A DNA stretch of 41,290 nt from Firmicutes bacterium ADurb.Bin248 (GCA_002069725.1 MWBW01000025.1:1-41290); one strand, 5' to 3'. Positions 22,781 to 35,228 are shown, numbered from the stretch's first letter. Numbers and translations are program-made. The notes: generated by a model not told the origin, from the sequence alone.

Positions 22781-24067
22781 TCAATACATGATTTCGCCCT
22801 CGAGCGCGTTCCCGCGCGCCAGGACGATTTTTATTTTTGCGATTTCGCCTTCGAGCGCGGCTTCCGTTTTCACGCGCGCCGCGACGTACGTGCCCGTATG
22901 GCCGAGAAGATACGCGCCCTTGCGCTCCTCGAATAGAACTTCCTCCACCCGCCCGACATGGCCTTGGGCGAACTCCGCCTCCAACTCCTTCCCGAGGGCG
23001 AGCAGCCGCGCGGCGCGTTCCTTTTTGACCTCGGCGCCCACCCGATCCGGCATGTCGTACGCGCGCGTCCCTTTGCGCGCGGAGAACGGGAACACGTGTA
23101 TGCGCGAGAGCGCGACACGCCGCGCGAAGGCGAGCGTTTCTTCAAACTCCGCGTCCGTCTCCCCGGGGAAGCCTACGATGACGTCGGTCGTGACGGCGCT
23201 TTCGGGCATGGCCTCGCGAAGCATGCGCACGCACGCGGCGTATTCTTGCGGCCCGTAGCGCCTGCCCATGCGCGCGAGCACGCCCGCGCTGCCGCTTTGA
23301 AGCGACAGGTGAAACTGGCGGCAGGCGCGCGGATCGTCCGCGAGCGCGCGCACGAACTCCTCCGAGAACATCTGCGGCTCGAGCGAGCCGAGGCGGATGC
23401 GCCGGATGCCGGGCAGTCCGTCCGCCTGCGCGACGGCGTCGAGCAGGGCCGCGCCGGAGAGGTCCTTGCCGTAGCTCATCAGGTGGATGCCCGTGAGCAC
23501 GATCTCTTTGTAGCCCTCCGCTTCGAGCAGTTCGAGCTGCCTTCGCACATCCTCGAGCGTACGGCTGCGCACGGGGCCGCGCACGTACGGGATGATGCAG
23601 TAGGCGCAGTACCGGTCGCACCCGTCCTGTATCTTGAGATACGCGCGCGTGCGTCCCTCGCGCGATACGTCGAGCTCTTCGAATGCCGCGCGCCCACGGT
23701 ACGCGCGCACTTCTGTGCGCCGGACGCCGGCGAGCGCGTCCTCGGCGATGCGTACGATGTCCGCGCGCTCCGCCGTGCCCGCGAGCGCCGCGACGCCCGG
23801 CAGGGACGCCGCCTCCCCGGGCGCTCCCTGCGCGAAGCAGCCCGCGACGACGATCGCGGCTTCGGGGTTCCTCGCATGCGCGCGGGACACCATCTGACGC
23901 GACTTCTTATCCCCGACGCTCGTCACCGTGCAGGTGTTGACGACGTAGACGTCCGCCTTTTGCTCAAAGTCCACGACCTCGTGGCCGGCCTTTACGAAAA
24001 GCGCCCGCATGGCGTCCGTGTCGTACTGGTTGACCTTGCAGCCGAGCGTGCAGAAAGCGACCCTCAT
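22781..24067 (-). CDS. mtaB: tRNA t6A37 methylthiotransferase MtaB
   Basis: 428 residues. This radical-SAM enzyme adds a methylthio group to N6-threonylcarbamoyladenosine at tRNA position 37. The N-terminal UPF0004 domain has its three cluster cysteines in FCTLGCKVNQYD, NTCTVT and AGCFAQ. The radical-SAM CxxxCxxC is GCDRYCAYCIIPYVRGPVRSR, followed by LTGIHLMSYG and a C-terminal TRAM-like region. The start MRVAFCTLGC (24067) overlaps the rsmE stop as ATGA and follows GGAGGAG; the 30-residue open extension is not conserved in character. It is related in pathway to the t6A modification made by TsaD. Confidence 0.95.
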   Translation of the reverse strand: MRVAFCTLGCKVNQYDTDAMRALFVKAGHEVVDFEQKADVYVVNTCTVTSVGDKKSRQMVSRAHARNPEAAIVVAGCFAQGAPGEAASLPGVAALAGTAERADIVRIAEDALAGVRRTEVRAYRGRAAFEELDVSREGRTRAYLKIQDGCDRYCAYCIIPYVRGPVRSRTLEDVRRQLELLEAEGYKEIVLTGIHLMSYGKDLSGAALLDAVAQADGLPGIRRIRLGSLEPQMFSEEFVRALADDPRACRQFHLSLQSGSAGVLARMGRRYGPQEYAACVRMLREAMPESAVTTDVIVGFPGETDAEFEETLAFARRVALSRIHVFPFSARKGTRAYDMPDRVGAEVKKERAARLLALGKELEAEFAQGHVGRVEEVLFEERKGAYLLGHTGTYVAARVKTEAALEGEIAKIKIVLARGNALEGEIMY

Positions 24068-24798
24068 GCGTTCTCCTCCAACTCGTAGAGCAGCATCGCG
24101 AGCACGGCGGGGCCCGCGGTTTCGGTGCGCAGTATCCTTTTGCCGAGCGTCACGCACGCCGCGCCCTTCTCCCTGAGCCGCGCGACCTCATCCGGCTCGA
24201 AACCGCCCTCGGGGCCGATGGCGAAGCCGATCGTCCGCGGGCGGTCCAGCGCGCGCAGCGCGTCCCTGAGCGTCGTTCGCCTCTCCCCCTCGTAGGGCAG
24301 CAGGAACGCGTCGAACGCGCCGGGATCGATTTCATCCATTCGCGCGAGGCCGCGCACTTCGGGGACGATGCCTCTGCCGGACTGCTTGGCCGCCTCGCAT
24401 GCGACTTTTTGATAGCGCGGCAGCTTCCCCGCGAATTCCTTCGCCGTGAGCCGGACGACGCTTCGCGCCGCCGCGACGGGCGATATCGCATATACGCCGA
24501 GCTCCACGCATTTCTGTATGACGGCTTCGAGCTTGCCCGCCTTTGGCAGGCCCTGGAAGAGCGTCACGCGCGTTTCCGGCTCCGCCTCGCTGGGGCTGGA
24601 AGCCAATATCGCGAACGCGACCCTGTCCTTTTCGATCCTCTCGACGCGCGCGCGGTAATCCGTGCCCGCGCCGTCGCAGAGGGTCGCCTCGTCCCCGCGC
24701 GAGAGGCGGAGCACCGCCGATATGTGCCTGGCGTCCTCGCCCGAAACAAATGCGCGGCCGCCGAGGATATCCTTTTGCTCGACGAAAAAGCGGCTCAT
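24064..24798 (-). CDS. rsmE: 16S rRNA m3U1498 methyltransferase RsmE
   Basis: 244 residues, SPOUT family. An N-terminal PUA-like part (MSRFFVEQ, EDARHISAVLRLSRGDE) precedes the knotted domain with QKCVELGVYAISPV, AIGPEGGFEPDEV and LGKRILRTETAGPAVLAMLLYE. It methylates U1498 of 16S rRNA. The ATG at 24798 overlaps the prmA stop as ATGA. It has only a weak GAAGAG Shine-Dalgarno, so translation is probably coupled to prmA. Confidence 0.96.
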   Translation of the reverse strand: MSRFFVEQKDILGGRAFVSGEDARHISAVLRLSRGDEATLCDGAGTDYRARVERIEKDRVAFAILASSPSEAEPETRVTLFQGLPKAGKLEAVIQKCVELGVYAISPVAAARSVVRLTAKEFAGKLPRYQKVACEAAKQSGRGIVPEVRGLARMDEIDPGAFDAFLLPYEGERRTTLRDALRALDRPRTIGFAIGPEGGFEPDEVARLREKGAACVTLGKRILRTETAGPAVLAMLLYELEENA

Positions 24799-25763
24799 CT
24801 CTTCAATGCGGCCGTTATCTGCCGCCAATCCCCGTCCGCGTTGACTTCAAGCGCCTCAAAGCCGTTCGCTCCGAGCGCGGAGAGCACCTCGTCGAGCCGC
24901 TCGCCGATGATGCCGGAGGCGATGAATACGCCGTCCGGCTCCATCGCGCCGCGCACGAACGGGAGGAGCGCGACGACGACCGAGGCCACGATGTTCGCCG
25001 TGACGAGACCGTACCTCTTATGGGCGATGCGCCCGCGAAGCGCGGCGTCCGCGACCAGATCGCCGATGAGGATTTCGATTTGCCCGGCGCCGACGCCGTT
25101 CATGCGCGCGTTCTCGCAAGCGACCTTCTCCGCGACGGGGTCGATATCCACGAGCGTCGCGCGGGCGGCTCCGAGCCTGAGCGCGGCGATGGCGAGTATG
25201 CCGCTGCCGCAGCCGAGGTCGAGCGCGGTGCAGCCGGATTTGACGCGGCGCTCGATCGCCTCGAGGCACATGCGCGTGGTCTGGTGCGTGCCGGAGCCGA
25301 ACGCCATGCCCGGATCGAGCGAGAGCACGACGCGCCCGCGCGGGTCGAAATCCTGCTCCCACGACGGGCGGATGAACAGCCTTTCCCCGACGCCGAAGGG
25401 CTTGTAGTTGACCTTCCATGCGTTCGCCCAGTCCTCGTCGTCCACCGTGCGCGAGAGCACGCGAAGCGAGCCGAGCGCGCCCCCGGCTTCACGCCCGAGC
25501 GCCTCGAAGGAAGCCCTGACTTCCCCAACAAGCGCGGCGTTATCCCCCGCGTCAGCGACGTAGGCCCGGACGCAGGGCTCGTTCGCGCACAGCGCGTCGA
25601 TATCCGCGAAATCCCAGTATTTCGCGGTGTCGCGGAGCAGCGATTCGATCTCCTCCCGCCCCTGCTCTATGGCGACCTGGTCTATGCCGAGCATCGCGAG
25701 CCTGCCGCAGACCGCGTCGAGCGCCTCCCCGGCGGCGAACACCGTGATTTCGATCCATTTCAT
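24795..25763 (-). CDS. prmA: Ribosomal protein L11 methyltransferase
   Basis: 322 residues. An N-terminal substrate domain (MKWIEITVFAAGEALDAVCGRLAMLGIDQVAIEQ) is followed by a Rossmann methyltransferase: GMAFGSGTHQTTRMCLEAIE, ALDLGCGSGILAIAALRLGA, VDIDPVA and TANIVASVVV. It trimethylates L11. The start at 25763 follows AAAGGAGAG; an open frame to 25871 has no conserved content. It is the first gene of the prmA-rsmE-mtaB-HIT operon, which in many Firmicutes continues directly from dnaJ. Here a plus-strand gene separates the two. Confidence 0.95.
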   Translation of the reverse strand: MKWIEITVFAAGEALDAVCGRLAMLGIDQVAIEQGREEIESLLRDTAKYWDFADIDALCANEPCVRAYVADAGDNAALVGEVRASFEALGREAGGALGSLRVLSRTVDDEDWANAWKVNYKPFGVGERLFIRPSWEQDFDPRGRVVLSLDPGMAFGSGTHQTTRMCLEAIERRVKSGCTALDLGCGSGILAIAALRLGAARATLVDIDPVAEKVACENARMNGVGAGQIEILIGDLVADAALRGRIAHKRYGLVTANIVASVVVALLPFVRGAMEPDGVFIASGIIGERLDEVLSALGANGFEALEVNADGDWRQITAALKR

Positions 25764-25886
25764 GCGCGCACTCTCCTTTTGCGTTCCCATCATAAAGCAT
25801 TTTATCCCGTCTGGCAAGCGCGGCGCGCCTGACGGCGCGAAGCCCCGAAACCGCATAGAATCGTATGGCATTTTTGTCTTTCTTGG

Positions 25887-25894
25887 ATTATACT
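25887..25894. promoter_or_regulatory. Divergent promoter region between prmA and the secreted-protein gene
   Basis: An AT-rich patch (about 25868-25905) holds an exact minus-strand TATAAT (25892 to 25887) facing prmA. An overlapping plus-strand TATACT (25889-25894) faces the secreted gene. Neither has a convincing -35 at 16-18 bases, so both are tentative. Confidence 0.3.
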
Positions 25895-25928
25895 TGTTAT
25901 ATCAGCAATCATTGGGGGTATTTGGTCG

Positions 25929-27185
25929 ATGAAAGCGAAACGGACGATTGTCCTGGCCGTAGCGCTTATTGCGCTCGTGGCGCTTCTGCCCGCGGCCGCG
26001 CTCGCTTATGACGAAGGCCGCGTCGGCGAAAAGTATTACGACGAGCTTTATGAGTTCGACGAGAGCTATTACTATGACTACATCGAGGTACTCTGGGACG
26101 GCGATCTGCCCGGCGGCATAGAGCTCAAGCTCAAGAGCACCTGGACGGACGAGTACGGCTACAAGCGCGGCGGCGTACTGTACCTGACCGGCAGGCCGGA
26201 GAACTCCGGAACGTTCTACTTCAGCGTCGAGTGCTACTACGACGACACGATGATCGCCAGCGGATACGATCTCGAGCTTGTGATCCGCAAGGCGAGCTCG
26301 AATACGCCGGAGCCCACCGAGGCGCCTACGCCATCCCCCAAGCCGACGTTTACGCTTGCCCCAACCCCGACCTTCACGCCGGTTCCGACGCCTTCGCCGA
26401 CCCCCGTCCCGACGCCTACGCCCACCCCTGTCCCGACCCCCACGCCGAAACCCGCGCCCGCGCAGATCCCCAACAATTTCGTGGCGTACGACACGGGAGC
26501 CCCTCTTGAACTCAAGGCGGGCAAGAACGCGGAGATCGTGCTCTTCAACGGCATGGACGGCGCTTTCGCGCTCAAGGGCGAGGGTCTGCCCGCGGGCATG
26601 AACGTTTCGCTCAACGGCGACGGCACGGTTTCCCTTCGCGGCACCCCGGCGGCGGAGGGTACGTACAATGCACGCGTTTCCCTCACGCTCGATGAGCGGG
26701 ATTATTACCGCGACGTCGAGATCAGCGTGGGCAAGGCCGGGTTCAGCCTCGGCTCGCTCGGCGGCTCCGGCAATACGGACGGTTCCGACGGGGGCGGGCT
26801 CTCCCCGCTGCTGATCGTCGTGGGCGCGGTCGCCGTCTCGCTCATCGCGATCGGGATCGTGCTGCTCGTGAGGAGCAAAAAGAAGTCCGCCGCGGCCGCC
26901 CAACAGGCCGCGTACTACGGCGCGCAGCCGCAGGCTCCGTATTACCCGCCGCAGCAGGGCTATTACGCGCAGCCCCAGCAGCCCTACGCGCAGCCGCAGC
27001 AGCCCTATTCCCCGCCACAGACGCCTTATTCGCAGCCGCAGCAGTATCCGCCGCAGGCATATCAGCCGCCGCAATATCAGCAGCCGCAGTACCCGCAGTA
27101 TCCGCAGCAGCCCTACGGCGCGCCGCAACCGCCCGTCCCGGATCAGCCAACCGACCCGGGCAATAACGGCGGAATTCCGCAATAA
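25929..27185 (+). CDS. Secreted/membrane protein with two Ig-like domains and a Gln/Pro/Tyr-rich tail
   Basis: 418 residues of unknown function. In order: a signal peptide (1-26, ending AALA); an acidic Tyr-rich stretch (27-50, ESYYYDY); a putative-Ig domain (50-120; [24 protein letters not shown]); a Pro/Thr linker (126-178); a second Ig-like domain (187-268; [22 protein letters not shown]); a Gly/Ser stretch; a membrane helix (291-314); a stop-transfer RSKKK; and a cytoplasmic tail (320-418) of QPQQPY-like repeats. The layout implies an extracellular adhesion or sensing part and a disordered cytoplasmic tail. It is the only plus-strand gene inside a conserved minus-strand block. The Shine-Dalgarno is weak (GGGGG, 10 bases before ATG). 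Confidence 0.85.
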   Translation: MKAKRTIVLAVALIALVALLPAAALAYDEGRVGEKYYDELYEFDESYYYDYIEVLWDGDLPGGIELKLKSTWTDEYGYKRGGVLYLTGRPENSGTFYFSVECYYDDTMIASGYDLELVIRKASSNTPEPTEAPTPSPKPTFTLAPTPTFTPVPTPSPTPVPTPTPTPVPTPTPKPAPAQIPNNFVAYDTGAPLELKAGKNAEIVLFNGMDGAFALKGEGLPAGMNVSLNGDGTVSLRGTPAAEGTYNARVSLTLDERDYYRDVEISVGKAGFSLGSLGGSGNTDGSDGGGLSPLLIVVGAVAVSLIAIGIVLLVRSKKKSAAAAQQAAYYGAQPQAPYYPPQQGYYAQPQQPYAQPQQPYSPPQTPYSQPQQYPPQAYQPPQYQQPQYPQYPQQPYGAPQPPVPDQPTDPGNNGGIPQ

Positions 27186-27207
27186 GGCATATCGGACGAC
27201 AGAAAAC

Positions 27208-27243
27208 GGGCTTCCGCACTAAAGCGGAAGCCCTTTGATTTTT
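27208..27243 (+). terminator. Strong terminator at the convergence with dnaJ
   Basis: GGGCTTCCGC (27208-27217) pairs perfectly with GCGGAAGCCC (27224-27233), six-base loop, then TTTGATTTTT on the plus strand. On the minus strand the hairpin is followed by GTTTTC, so it may also stop dnaJ transcripts. Confidence 0.85.
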
Positions 27244-27284
27244 CCGGAAATATCCCGCCGCAGCGTAGTGATTCGCCATCGCGA

Positions 27285-28433
27285 TTAGTTAAATCTGTCC
27301 TTTACCTTTTCGATGATCGTACGCTTGACCGGCTTGGTGTCGGCGGGCTTGTCGCCGAGCGAGAGCGCGAGCTTTCGCACCAGCTCCCGCTGCTCGTCGC
27401 TCAGGCGTTTGGGGATCTGCACGTTCACGCGCACGAGCATGTCGCCCCGGCCGGTTGAATTGAGCCTTGTGATGCCCTGCTCGCGAAGCCGGAAGGTCGT
27501 GCCGGTCTGCGTGCCCTCGGGGATGTTGTATTTCACGCTGCCGCCGAGCGTGGGCACCTGGATCTCCCCGCCCAGCGCCGCGACGGTCATGGGCAGGTTC
27601 ATGTCGAGGTAGATGTCGTAGCCGTTCCTCGTGAAGAGCTTGTGCGGCTTGACGCTCACGACGATGTACAGATCGCCGTTCGGCCCGCCGCGCCGGCCGC
27701 TCTCCCCTTCCCCGCGCATGTTGAGCGTCTGCCCGTTGTCGATGCCCGCGGGTATGGTGAGGTTGATCCTGTGGGATTTGCGCACGCGGCCGCGGCCGCG
27801 GCACTCCTGGCAGGGATCGGCGATGATTTTGCCCGTGCCGTTGCACGCGTCGCAGGTGCGCACCGTGGCGAACGCGCCGAACACCGTGTTCTGCTGCACG
27901 CGCACCTGGCCCGAACCGTTGCACGCCGTGCACTTGACGGGCTTCGTGCCGGCCTTCGCGCCGCTGCCGCCGCAGGCGTCGCAGTTCTCCTCGCGGGGGA
28001 TCATGATCTCCTTCTTGCAGCCGAAGGCCGCTTCCTCGAAGGTCAGCGTCAGGTTGTATTTGAGGTCGTTGCCGCGCGCGGGGCCGTTGCGATTTTGCTG
28101 CGCGCCCGCGCCGAAGCCGCCGAAGCCGCCGAACATGGTGTCGAATATGTCTGAAAAGTCGCCGAAGCCTCCGCCGGTGAACGGGTTCCCGCCGCCCGCC
28201 GTCGGGTCGAAGGCGGCGTGGCCGAACTGGTCGTATTTGGCGCGCTTCTCCTTATCGGAAAGCACCTCGTACGCCTCGTTGATCTCCTTGAATTTCGCCT
28301 CGGCCTCGGTTTTGTCGCCCGTCTGCACGTCGGGATGGTACTTCTTGGCGAGCTTGCGGAACGCGTTCTTGATCTCATCGTCCGCCGCGTTCCGGTTCAC
28401 GCCGAGCAACTCGTAATAATCCGCTTTAGCCAC
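27285..28433 (-). CDS. dnaJ: Chaperone DnaJ
   Basis: 382 residues. The J domain (1-70) carries HPD in AKKYHPDVQ. It is followed by a Gly/Phe-rich region (about 75-115), four zinc CxxCxGxG repeats (CDACGGSG, CTACNGSG, CDACNGTG, CQECRGRG), then the substrate-binding C-terminal domain (RGEGESGRRGGPNGDLYI). It stimulates DnaK ATPase and delivers unfolded clients. The start is GTG at 28433, preceded by AAGGAGAG. It is the last gene of the hrcA-grpE-dnaK-dnaJ operon, 91 bases after dnaK with a large hairpin in that gap. Confidence 0.97.
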   Translation of the reverse strand: MAKADYYELLGVNRNAADDEIKNAFRKLAKKYHPDVQTGDKTEAEAKFKEINEAYEVLSDKEKRAKYDQFGHAAFDPTAGGGNPFTGGGFGDFSDIFDTMFGGFGGFGAGAQQNRNGPARGNDLKYNLTLTFEEAAFGCKKEIMIPREENCDACGGSGAKAGTKPVKCTACNGSGQVRVQQNTVFGAFATVRTCDACNGTGKIIADPCQECRGRGRVRKSHRINLTIPAGIDNGQTLNMRGEGESGRRGGPNGDLYIVVSVKPHKLFTRNGYDIYLDMNLPMTVAALGGEIQVPTLGGSVKYNIPEGTQTGTTFRLREQGITRLNSTGRGDMLVRVNVQIPKRLSDEQRELVRKLALSLGDKPADTKPVKRTIIEKVKDRFN

Positions 28434-28459
28434 TCCCCAACTCTCCTTTACTCTCAGGA

Positions 28460-28493
28460 GGGCGTCCCGCGGTTTAACCCGCGCGCGACGCCC
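28460..28493 (-). other. Intercistronic hairpin between dnaK and dnaJ
   Basis: GGGCGTC (28460-28466) pairs with GACGCCC (28487-28493), and an inner CGCGG/CCGCG stem lies at 28468-28483. There is no T-run, so it is more likely an mRNA stability or processing element than a terminator. It could set the DnaK:DnaJ ratio. Confidence 0.55.
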
Positions 28494-28524
28494 CCGCCAA
28501 GCGTTCCGTATTCAATAATACGCT

Positions 28525-30384
<1,860 letters not shown>

Positions 30385-30413
30385 CTATTTCCTCCTCATT
30401 GATTCCTGATTTA

Positions 30414-30998
30414 TTATTTCGCAACCTTCACCATGGTATGGCGGATGATGCGATTTTTGACTTTATAGCCCTTCTGGAGCACCTCGACGATCTCGCCGCT
30501 CTCGCGTCCCTCGGCCTCCTCCTGCAGCACCGCGTGGTGCAGCTCGGGATCGAAGGCGCCCTGCGCCCCGATCTCCTCGAGGCCGTTCTTGCCGAGTATG
30601 TCGAGAAGCTTCGTGCGCACGAGCTTCACGCCGCTGACCCACTCGACGTCCTGGTTCTCCGGCGCGGCCGCTATGGCGCGCTCGAGGTCGTCCAGGACCG
30701 GCAGCAGCGCCTTGACGACGCACCTCATGCCCTCGTCCATGCTCTCGCAGGAGATGTTGGCGTTGCGCTTGCGGTAGTTATCGAAGTCGGCCTGCAGCCT
30801 CTGCAGCAGAGCGACGTTCTCCGCCTTCTCCTTTTCGAGCGCGTCGATGCGCTCCTTAACCTTGAGAAACTCCTCCCTGGTGAGCGTTACGCTCTCGGGT
30901 ATTTCCGGCTCCGCGCTGTTCTTGGTGCCCTCGGCGGGAGCGTTTTCCTGCTCCGCGGGGGCGGCTGCCGTTTCTCTTTCGTCCTTCTTCCTAGTCAA
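30414..30998 (-). CDS. grpE: Nucleotide exchange factor GrpE
   Basis: 194 residues. An acidic, Ala/Glu-rich disordered N-terminus (about 1-50), a long coiled-coil helix (KVKERIDALEKEKAENVALLQRLQADFDNYRKRN) and the beta domain (LKKYKVKNRIIRHTMVKVAK-like ending GYKVKNRIIRHTMVKVAK). It releases ADP from DnaK. The start is TTG at 30998, overlapping the hrcA stop as TTGA; no closer ATG precedes the coiled coil, so translation is probably coupled to hrcA. Confidence 0.95.
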   Translation of the reverse strand: MTRKKDERETAAAPAEQENAPAEGTKNSAEPEIPESVTLTREEFLKVKERIDALEKEKAENVALLQRLQADFDNYRKRNANISCESMDEGMRCVVKALLPVLDDLERAIAAAPENQDVEWVSGVKLVRTKLLDILGKNGLEEIGAQGAFDPELHHAVLQEEAEGRESGEIVEVLQKGYKVKNRIIRHTMVKVAK

Positions 30999-32041
30999 TG
31001 TTCCCTGCGCTCCTCTTCAAACATATTCGTGAGCAGTTCGCTCAAACTCAAGCCGATCTGGCTCATCACGGCGACGACGCGGCCGTAGTTCATCCTCGTC
31101 GGGCCGATGACCCCGAAGGAACCTATGGGCTCGTCCCCGACCTTGTATTTGGCGGTGACGACGCTGCAGTCCTTCATCTCGGCGTTTTCGTTCTCGCCGC
31201 CTATGGTGATGGTGAACTCCACATCCCCGCGCTCCATGAGCATCCGGTAGAGAAGATCCTTGCGCTCGATGGCCGAAAGCAGGTTCCTCGCGCGCTCCAC
31301 GTCGCTGTACTCGGGGAAGTTCAATATGTTGCGCGTGCCCGAAAGCTCCACCCTGCGCTGGCCCTCCTCGATGCCGCCCTGCAGCGAGGCGAGTATCGCG
31401 TCGAGAAAGCTCCTCTCCTGCGCGAGCTCCCCGGTCAGTTCCGCGAGGCGCATGGCCGCGATCTCGTCGAGCCTGTATCCGGAAAGCCGGGCGTTCAGGA
31501 GGCGCGAAAGCTTTTCGAGCTGGTACTCGTCGAAGCTCCCCGGGACGCGGATGAGGAAATCCCTCGCGAGCCCCGCGTCCGTGACGATGACGAGCAGCGC
31601 CCGGTTTTCGCTCAGCGGCACGATGTGCAGATACCTGAGCCGCGCCGCGTGCAGCCTCGGGGAAAGCACCATGGACGTGTATTTCGTGACGCTCGCGAGC
31701 ATGTTGGCCGTCTGCTTGACGATATCGTCCACGTCGCCGAAGCGCTGCGCGTAATGCTCGCGTATGGCCGCAAGCTCCTCGTTGCTGAGCATCGCGCGGC
31801 GCATGATGGTGTTCACATACAGCCGGTACGCCTTATCCGAGGGCACGCGCCCCGCCGAGGTATGCGGCTGCTCGAGGAAACCCATTTCCTCGAGGTCGCT
31901 CATCTCGTTGCGGATCGTCGCCGGGGAAAGGCCGATGTCCGCGTTTTTCGAGATCGCGCGCGAGCCCACGGGCGCGGCGGTAAGTATATAGTCGTCTATG
32001 ATCGCCTGCAGTATGCGCAGCTTTCTCGCGTCAAGCTTCAT
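30995..32041 (-). CDS. hrcA: Heat-shock repressor HrcA
   Basis: 348 residues. The N-terminal winged helix (LDARKLRILQAIIDDYILTAAPVGSRAISKNADIGLSPATIRNEMSDLEEMGFL) is followed by the HrcA-specific dimer domain (PHTSAGRVPSDKAYRLYV, and C-terminal GSFGVIGPTRMNYGRVVAVM). It represses its own operon by binding CIRCE and is kept active by GroEL. The start MKLDARKLRI (32041) has GGAGG upstream. A CIRCE element and consensus promoter lie about 40 bases upstream, so this is the operon head. Confidence 0.97.
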   Translation of the reverse strand: MKLDARKLRILQAIIDDYILTAAPVGSRAISKNADIGLSPATIRNEMSDLEEMGFLEQPHTSAGRVPSDKAYRLYVNTIMRRAMLSNEELAAIREHYAQRFGDVDDIVKQTANMLASVTKYTSMVLSPRLHAARLRYLHIVPLSENRALLVIVTDAGLARDFLIRVPGSFDEYQLEKLSRLLNARLSGYRLDEIAAMRLAELTGELAQERSFLDAILASLQGGIEEGQRRVELSGTRNILNFPEYSDVERARNLLSAIERKDLLYRMLMERGDVEFTITIGGENENAEMKDCSVVTAKYKVGDEPIGSFGVIGPTRMNYGRVVAVMSQIGLSLSELLTNMFEEERREH

Positions 32042-32082
32042 GTCCGCCGCCTCCCTCGCGGCCGCGCGGCCTTTTCCCAATG

Positions 32083-32109
32083 TTAGCACTCGCATGAAAC
32101 GAGTGCTAA
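32083..32109 (-). promoter_or_regulatory. CIRCE operator
   Basis: TTAGCACTC, nine bases, GAGTGCTAA: a perfect match to the CIRCE inverted repeat. It covers the predicted transcript start of hrcA, the standard position for HrcA repression. Confidence 0.97.
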
Positions 32110-32120
32110 ACCTTGGCTAA

Positions 32121-32149
32121 AATATACCGCCCTGCGCACTTTTTGTCAA
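32121..32149 (-). promoter_or_regulatory. Sigma-A promoter of hrcA-grpE-dnaK-dnaJ
   Basis: TTGACA (32149 to 32144), a 17-base spacer and TATATT (32126 to 32121). Transcription should start at about 32114, next to CIRCE. Confidence 0.88.
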
Positions 32150-32204
32150 GGCAAAGGACGGTGAGCAATGTGACAAAACGGTGATATTCCGATGATTCTT
32201 GCCA

Positions 32205-33344
32205 CTACATCATTTCGAGCAGCGCGAGGTTCTGAAAGTCCAGCCCCTCCGCGGTCAGGCGGAAGAATCCGTCCGCCTCGGCGAGCCAGCCCTTCTTTTC
32301 GAGCCGTTCGATCGCCTTTGGAAAAACCTCGCCCATGCGCCTGCCAAAGCGCGCGCGAAACGCCGCGTCCGATACGCCCTCTGTCTTTCGAAGGCCGAGC
32401 ATGACGGTTTCGAACATCTCCTCCGCCAAAGGGATCGCCTGCGGCTCGCCCGCGAACGGCCGCTCCCCGCTCCCGCACGCCTGAATATAATCGGAAAGCC
32501 TCGCCGTGTTCGACCAGCGCGTCCACTTCTCCCCGATGCGCAGGGCGCTGTGGGCGTTGAGGCCGAGGCCGAGGTATTCCCCGTTGTTCCAGTAGTTGAG
32601 GTTGTGGCGGGATTCGCACCCGGGCCTTGCGAAGTTGGAGATCTCGTAGCGCCGGTAGCCGCGCGCTTCGAGCAGCGCGATGCCCTGACGGTGCATTTCG
32701 TAAGCCGCGTCCTCGTCGGGCAGGCTCTGCGCGCCGCCGGTCACGTCCGTGTAGAGCGGCGTGTTCTCCTCCAATATCAGCGAATACGCGCTGATGTGCT
32801 CGGGCCCGAGCGAGGCGAGCTTTTCGATCGTGTCCAGATGGTCCTCGGGCGTCTGCCCGGGCAGGCCGTACATGATGTCCGCGCTGACGTTGTCAAAGCC
32901 CGTTTCCCGCGCGAGGCGGAAGCTTTCAAGGAACTGCGCGTATGTGTGTATGCGCCCGAGCTTTTTTAAGAGACGGTCGTTTGCGCTCTGCAATCCGAGC
33001 GAAAGGCGGTTGACGCCCGCCGAGCGATATTCGAAGAGCTTGTCCGCCGCGAGCGTGCCGGGGTTCGCCTCGAGTGTGATCTCCGCGTCCGGCGTCACGC
33101 GGAATTTGCGCGTGAGCGCCTCGAGTACGCGCGAAACCGCGCCCTCCGGCAGCACCGAGGGCGTGCCCCCGCCGAGAAACACCGTGTCGTAGAGGCGCTG
33201 CGGCAGCGCCTCGCGGCATAGCGCCATCTCCGTTTCCAGCGCGGCAAGATACGCCTCCGTGTCCGCGTGGTCCGCGAAGGAGGCGAAGTCGCAGTAGCGG
33301 CACTTGGCCATGCAGAAGGGTATGTGGATGTAAATGCCCGGCAT
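32205..33344 (-). CDS. hemW: Radical-SAM haem chaperone HemW
   Basis: 379 residues. The radical-SAM cluster motif is Cys11-x3-Cys15-x2-Cys18 (FCMAKCRYCDF). LGGGTPSVLP, LEANPGT, SLGLQSANDRLLKKLGR, DIMYGLPGQTPEDH and the HemW-specific HNLNYWNNGEYLGLG segment follow. HemW is a haem-trafficking relative of coproporphyrinogen dehydrogenase and often mis-annotated as HemN; the CxxxCxxC lacks the fourth Cys typical of HemN. It starts two bases after the lepA stop without a Shine-Dalgarno, so it is coupled to lepA. Confidence 0.93.
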   Translation of the reverse strand: MPGIYIHIPFCMAKCRYCDFASFADHADTEAYLAALETEMALCREALPQRLYDTVFLGGGTPSVLPEGAVSRVLEALTRKFRVTPDAEITLEANPGTLAADKLFEYRSAGVNRLSLGLQSANDRLLKKLGRIHTYAQFLESFRLARETGFDNVSADIMYGLPGQTPEDHLDTIEKLASLGPEHISAYSLILEENTPLYTDVTGGAQSLPDEDAAYEMHRQGIALLEARGYRRYEISNFARPGCESRHNLNYWNNGEYLGLGLNAHSALRIGEKWTRWSNTARLSDYIQACGSGERPFAGEPQAIPLAEEMFETVMLGLRKTEGVSDAAFRARFGRRMGEVFPKAIERLEKKGWLAEADGFFRLTAEGLDFQNLALLEMM

Positions 33345-33345
33345 G

Positions 33346-35148
<1,803 letters not shown>

Positions 35149-35176
35149 GCACGCCTCCGGGTTTTTATCTCGTAAA

Positions 35177-35205
35177 ATCATACTTGATACGAAGGGAATT
35201 TGCAA
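35177..35205 (-). promoter_or_regulatory. Sigma-A promoter of lepA
   Basis: TTGCAA (35205 to 35200), a 17-base spacer, then TATGAT (35182 to 35177). The -35 is a palindrome shared with the divergent promoter on the other strand. Confidence 0.65.
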
Positions 35206-35228
35206 GTGCGGCGGATTTGTGATAGATT
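35200..35228 (+). promoter_or_regulatory. Divergent promoter of the LUD-domain gene
   Basis: TTGCAA (35200-35205), a 17-base spacer, then TAGATT (35223-35228), about 38 bases before the ATG. The -10 is weaker than that of lepA. Both promoters use the same -35 bases. Confidence 0.5.

Noticed and set aside
26237..26686. A Gly/Val-rich minus-strand open frame (149 codons) inside the secreted-protein gene
   Set aside because: It is the antisense of the Pro/Thr linker, whose repeats give an artificial GVGVGTGVG pattern.
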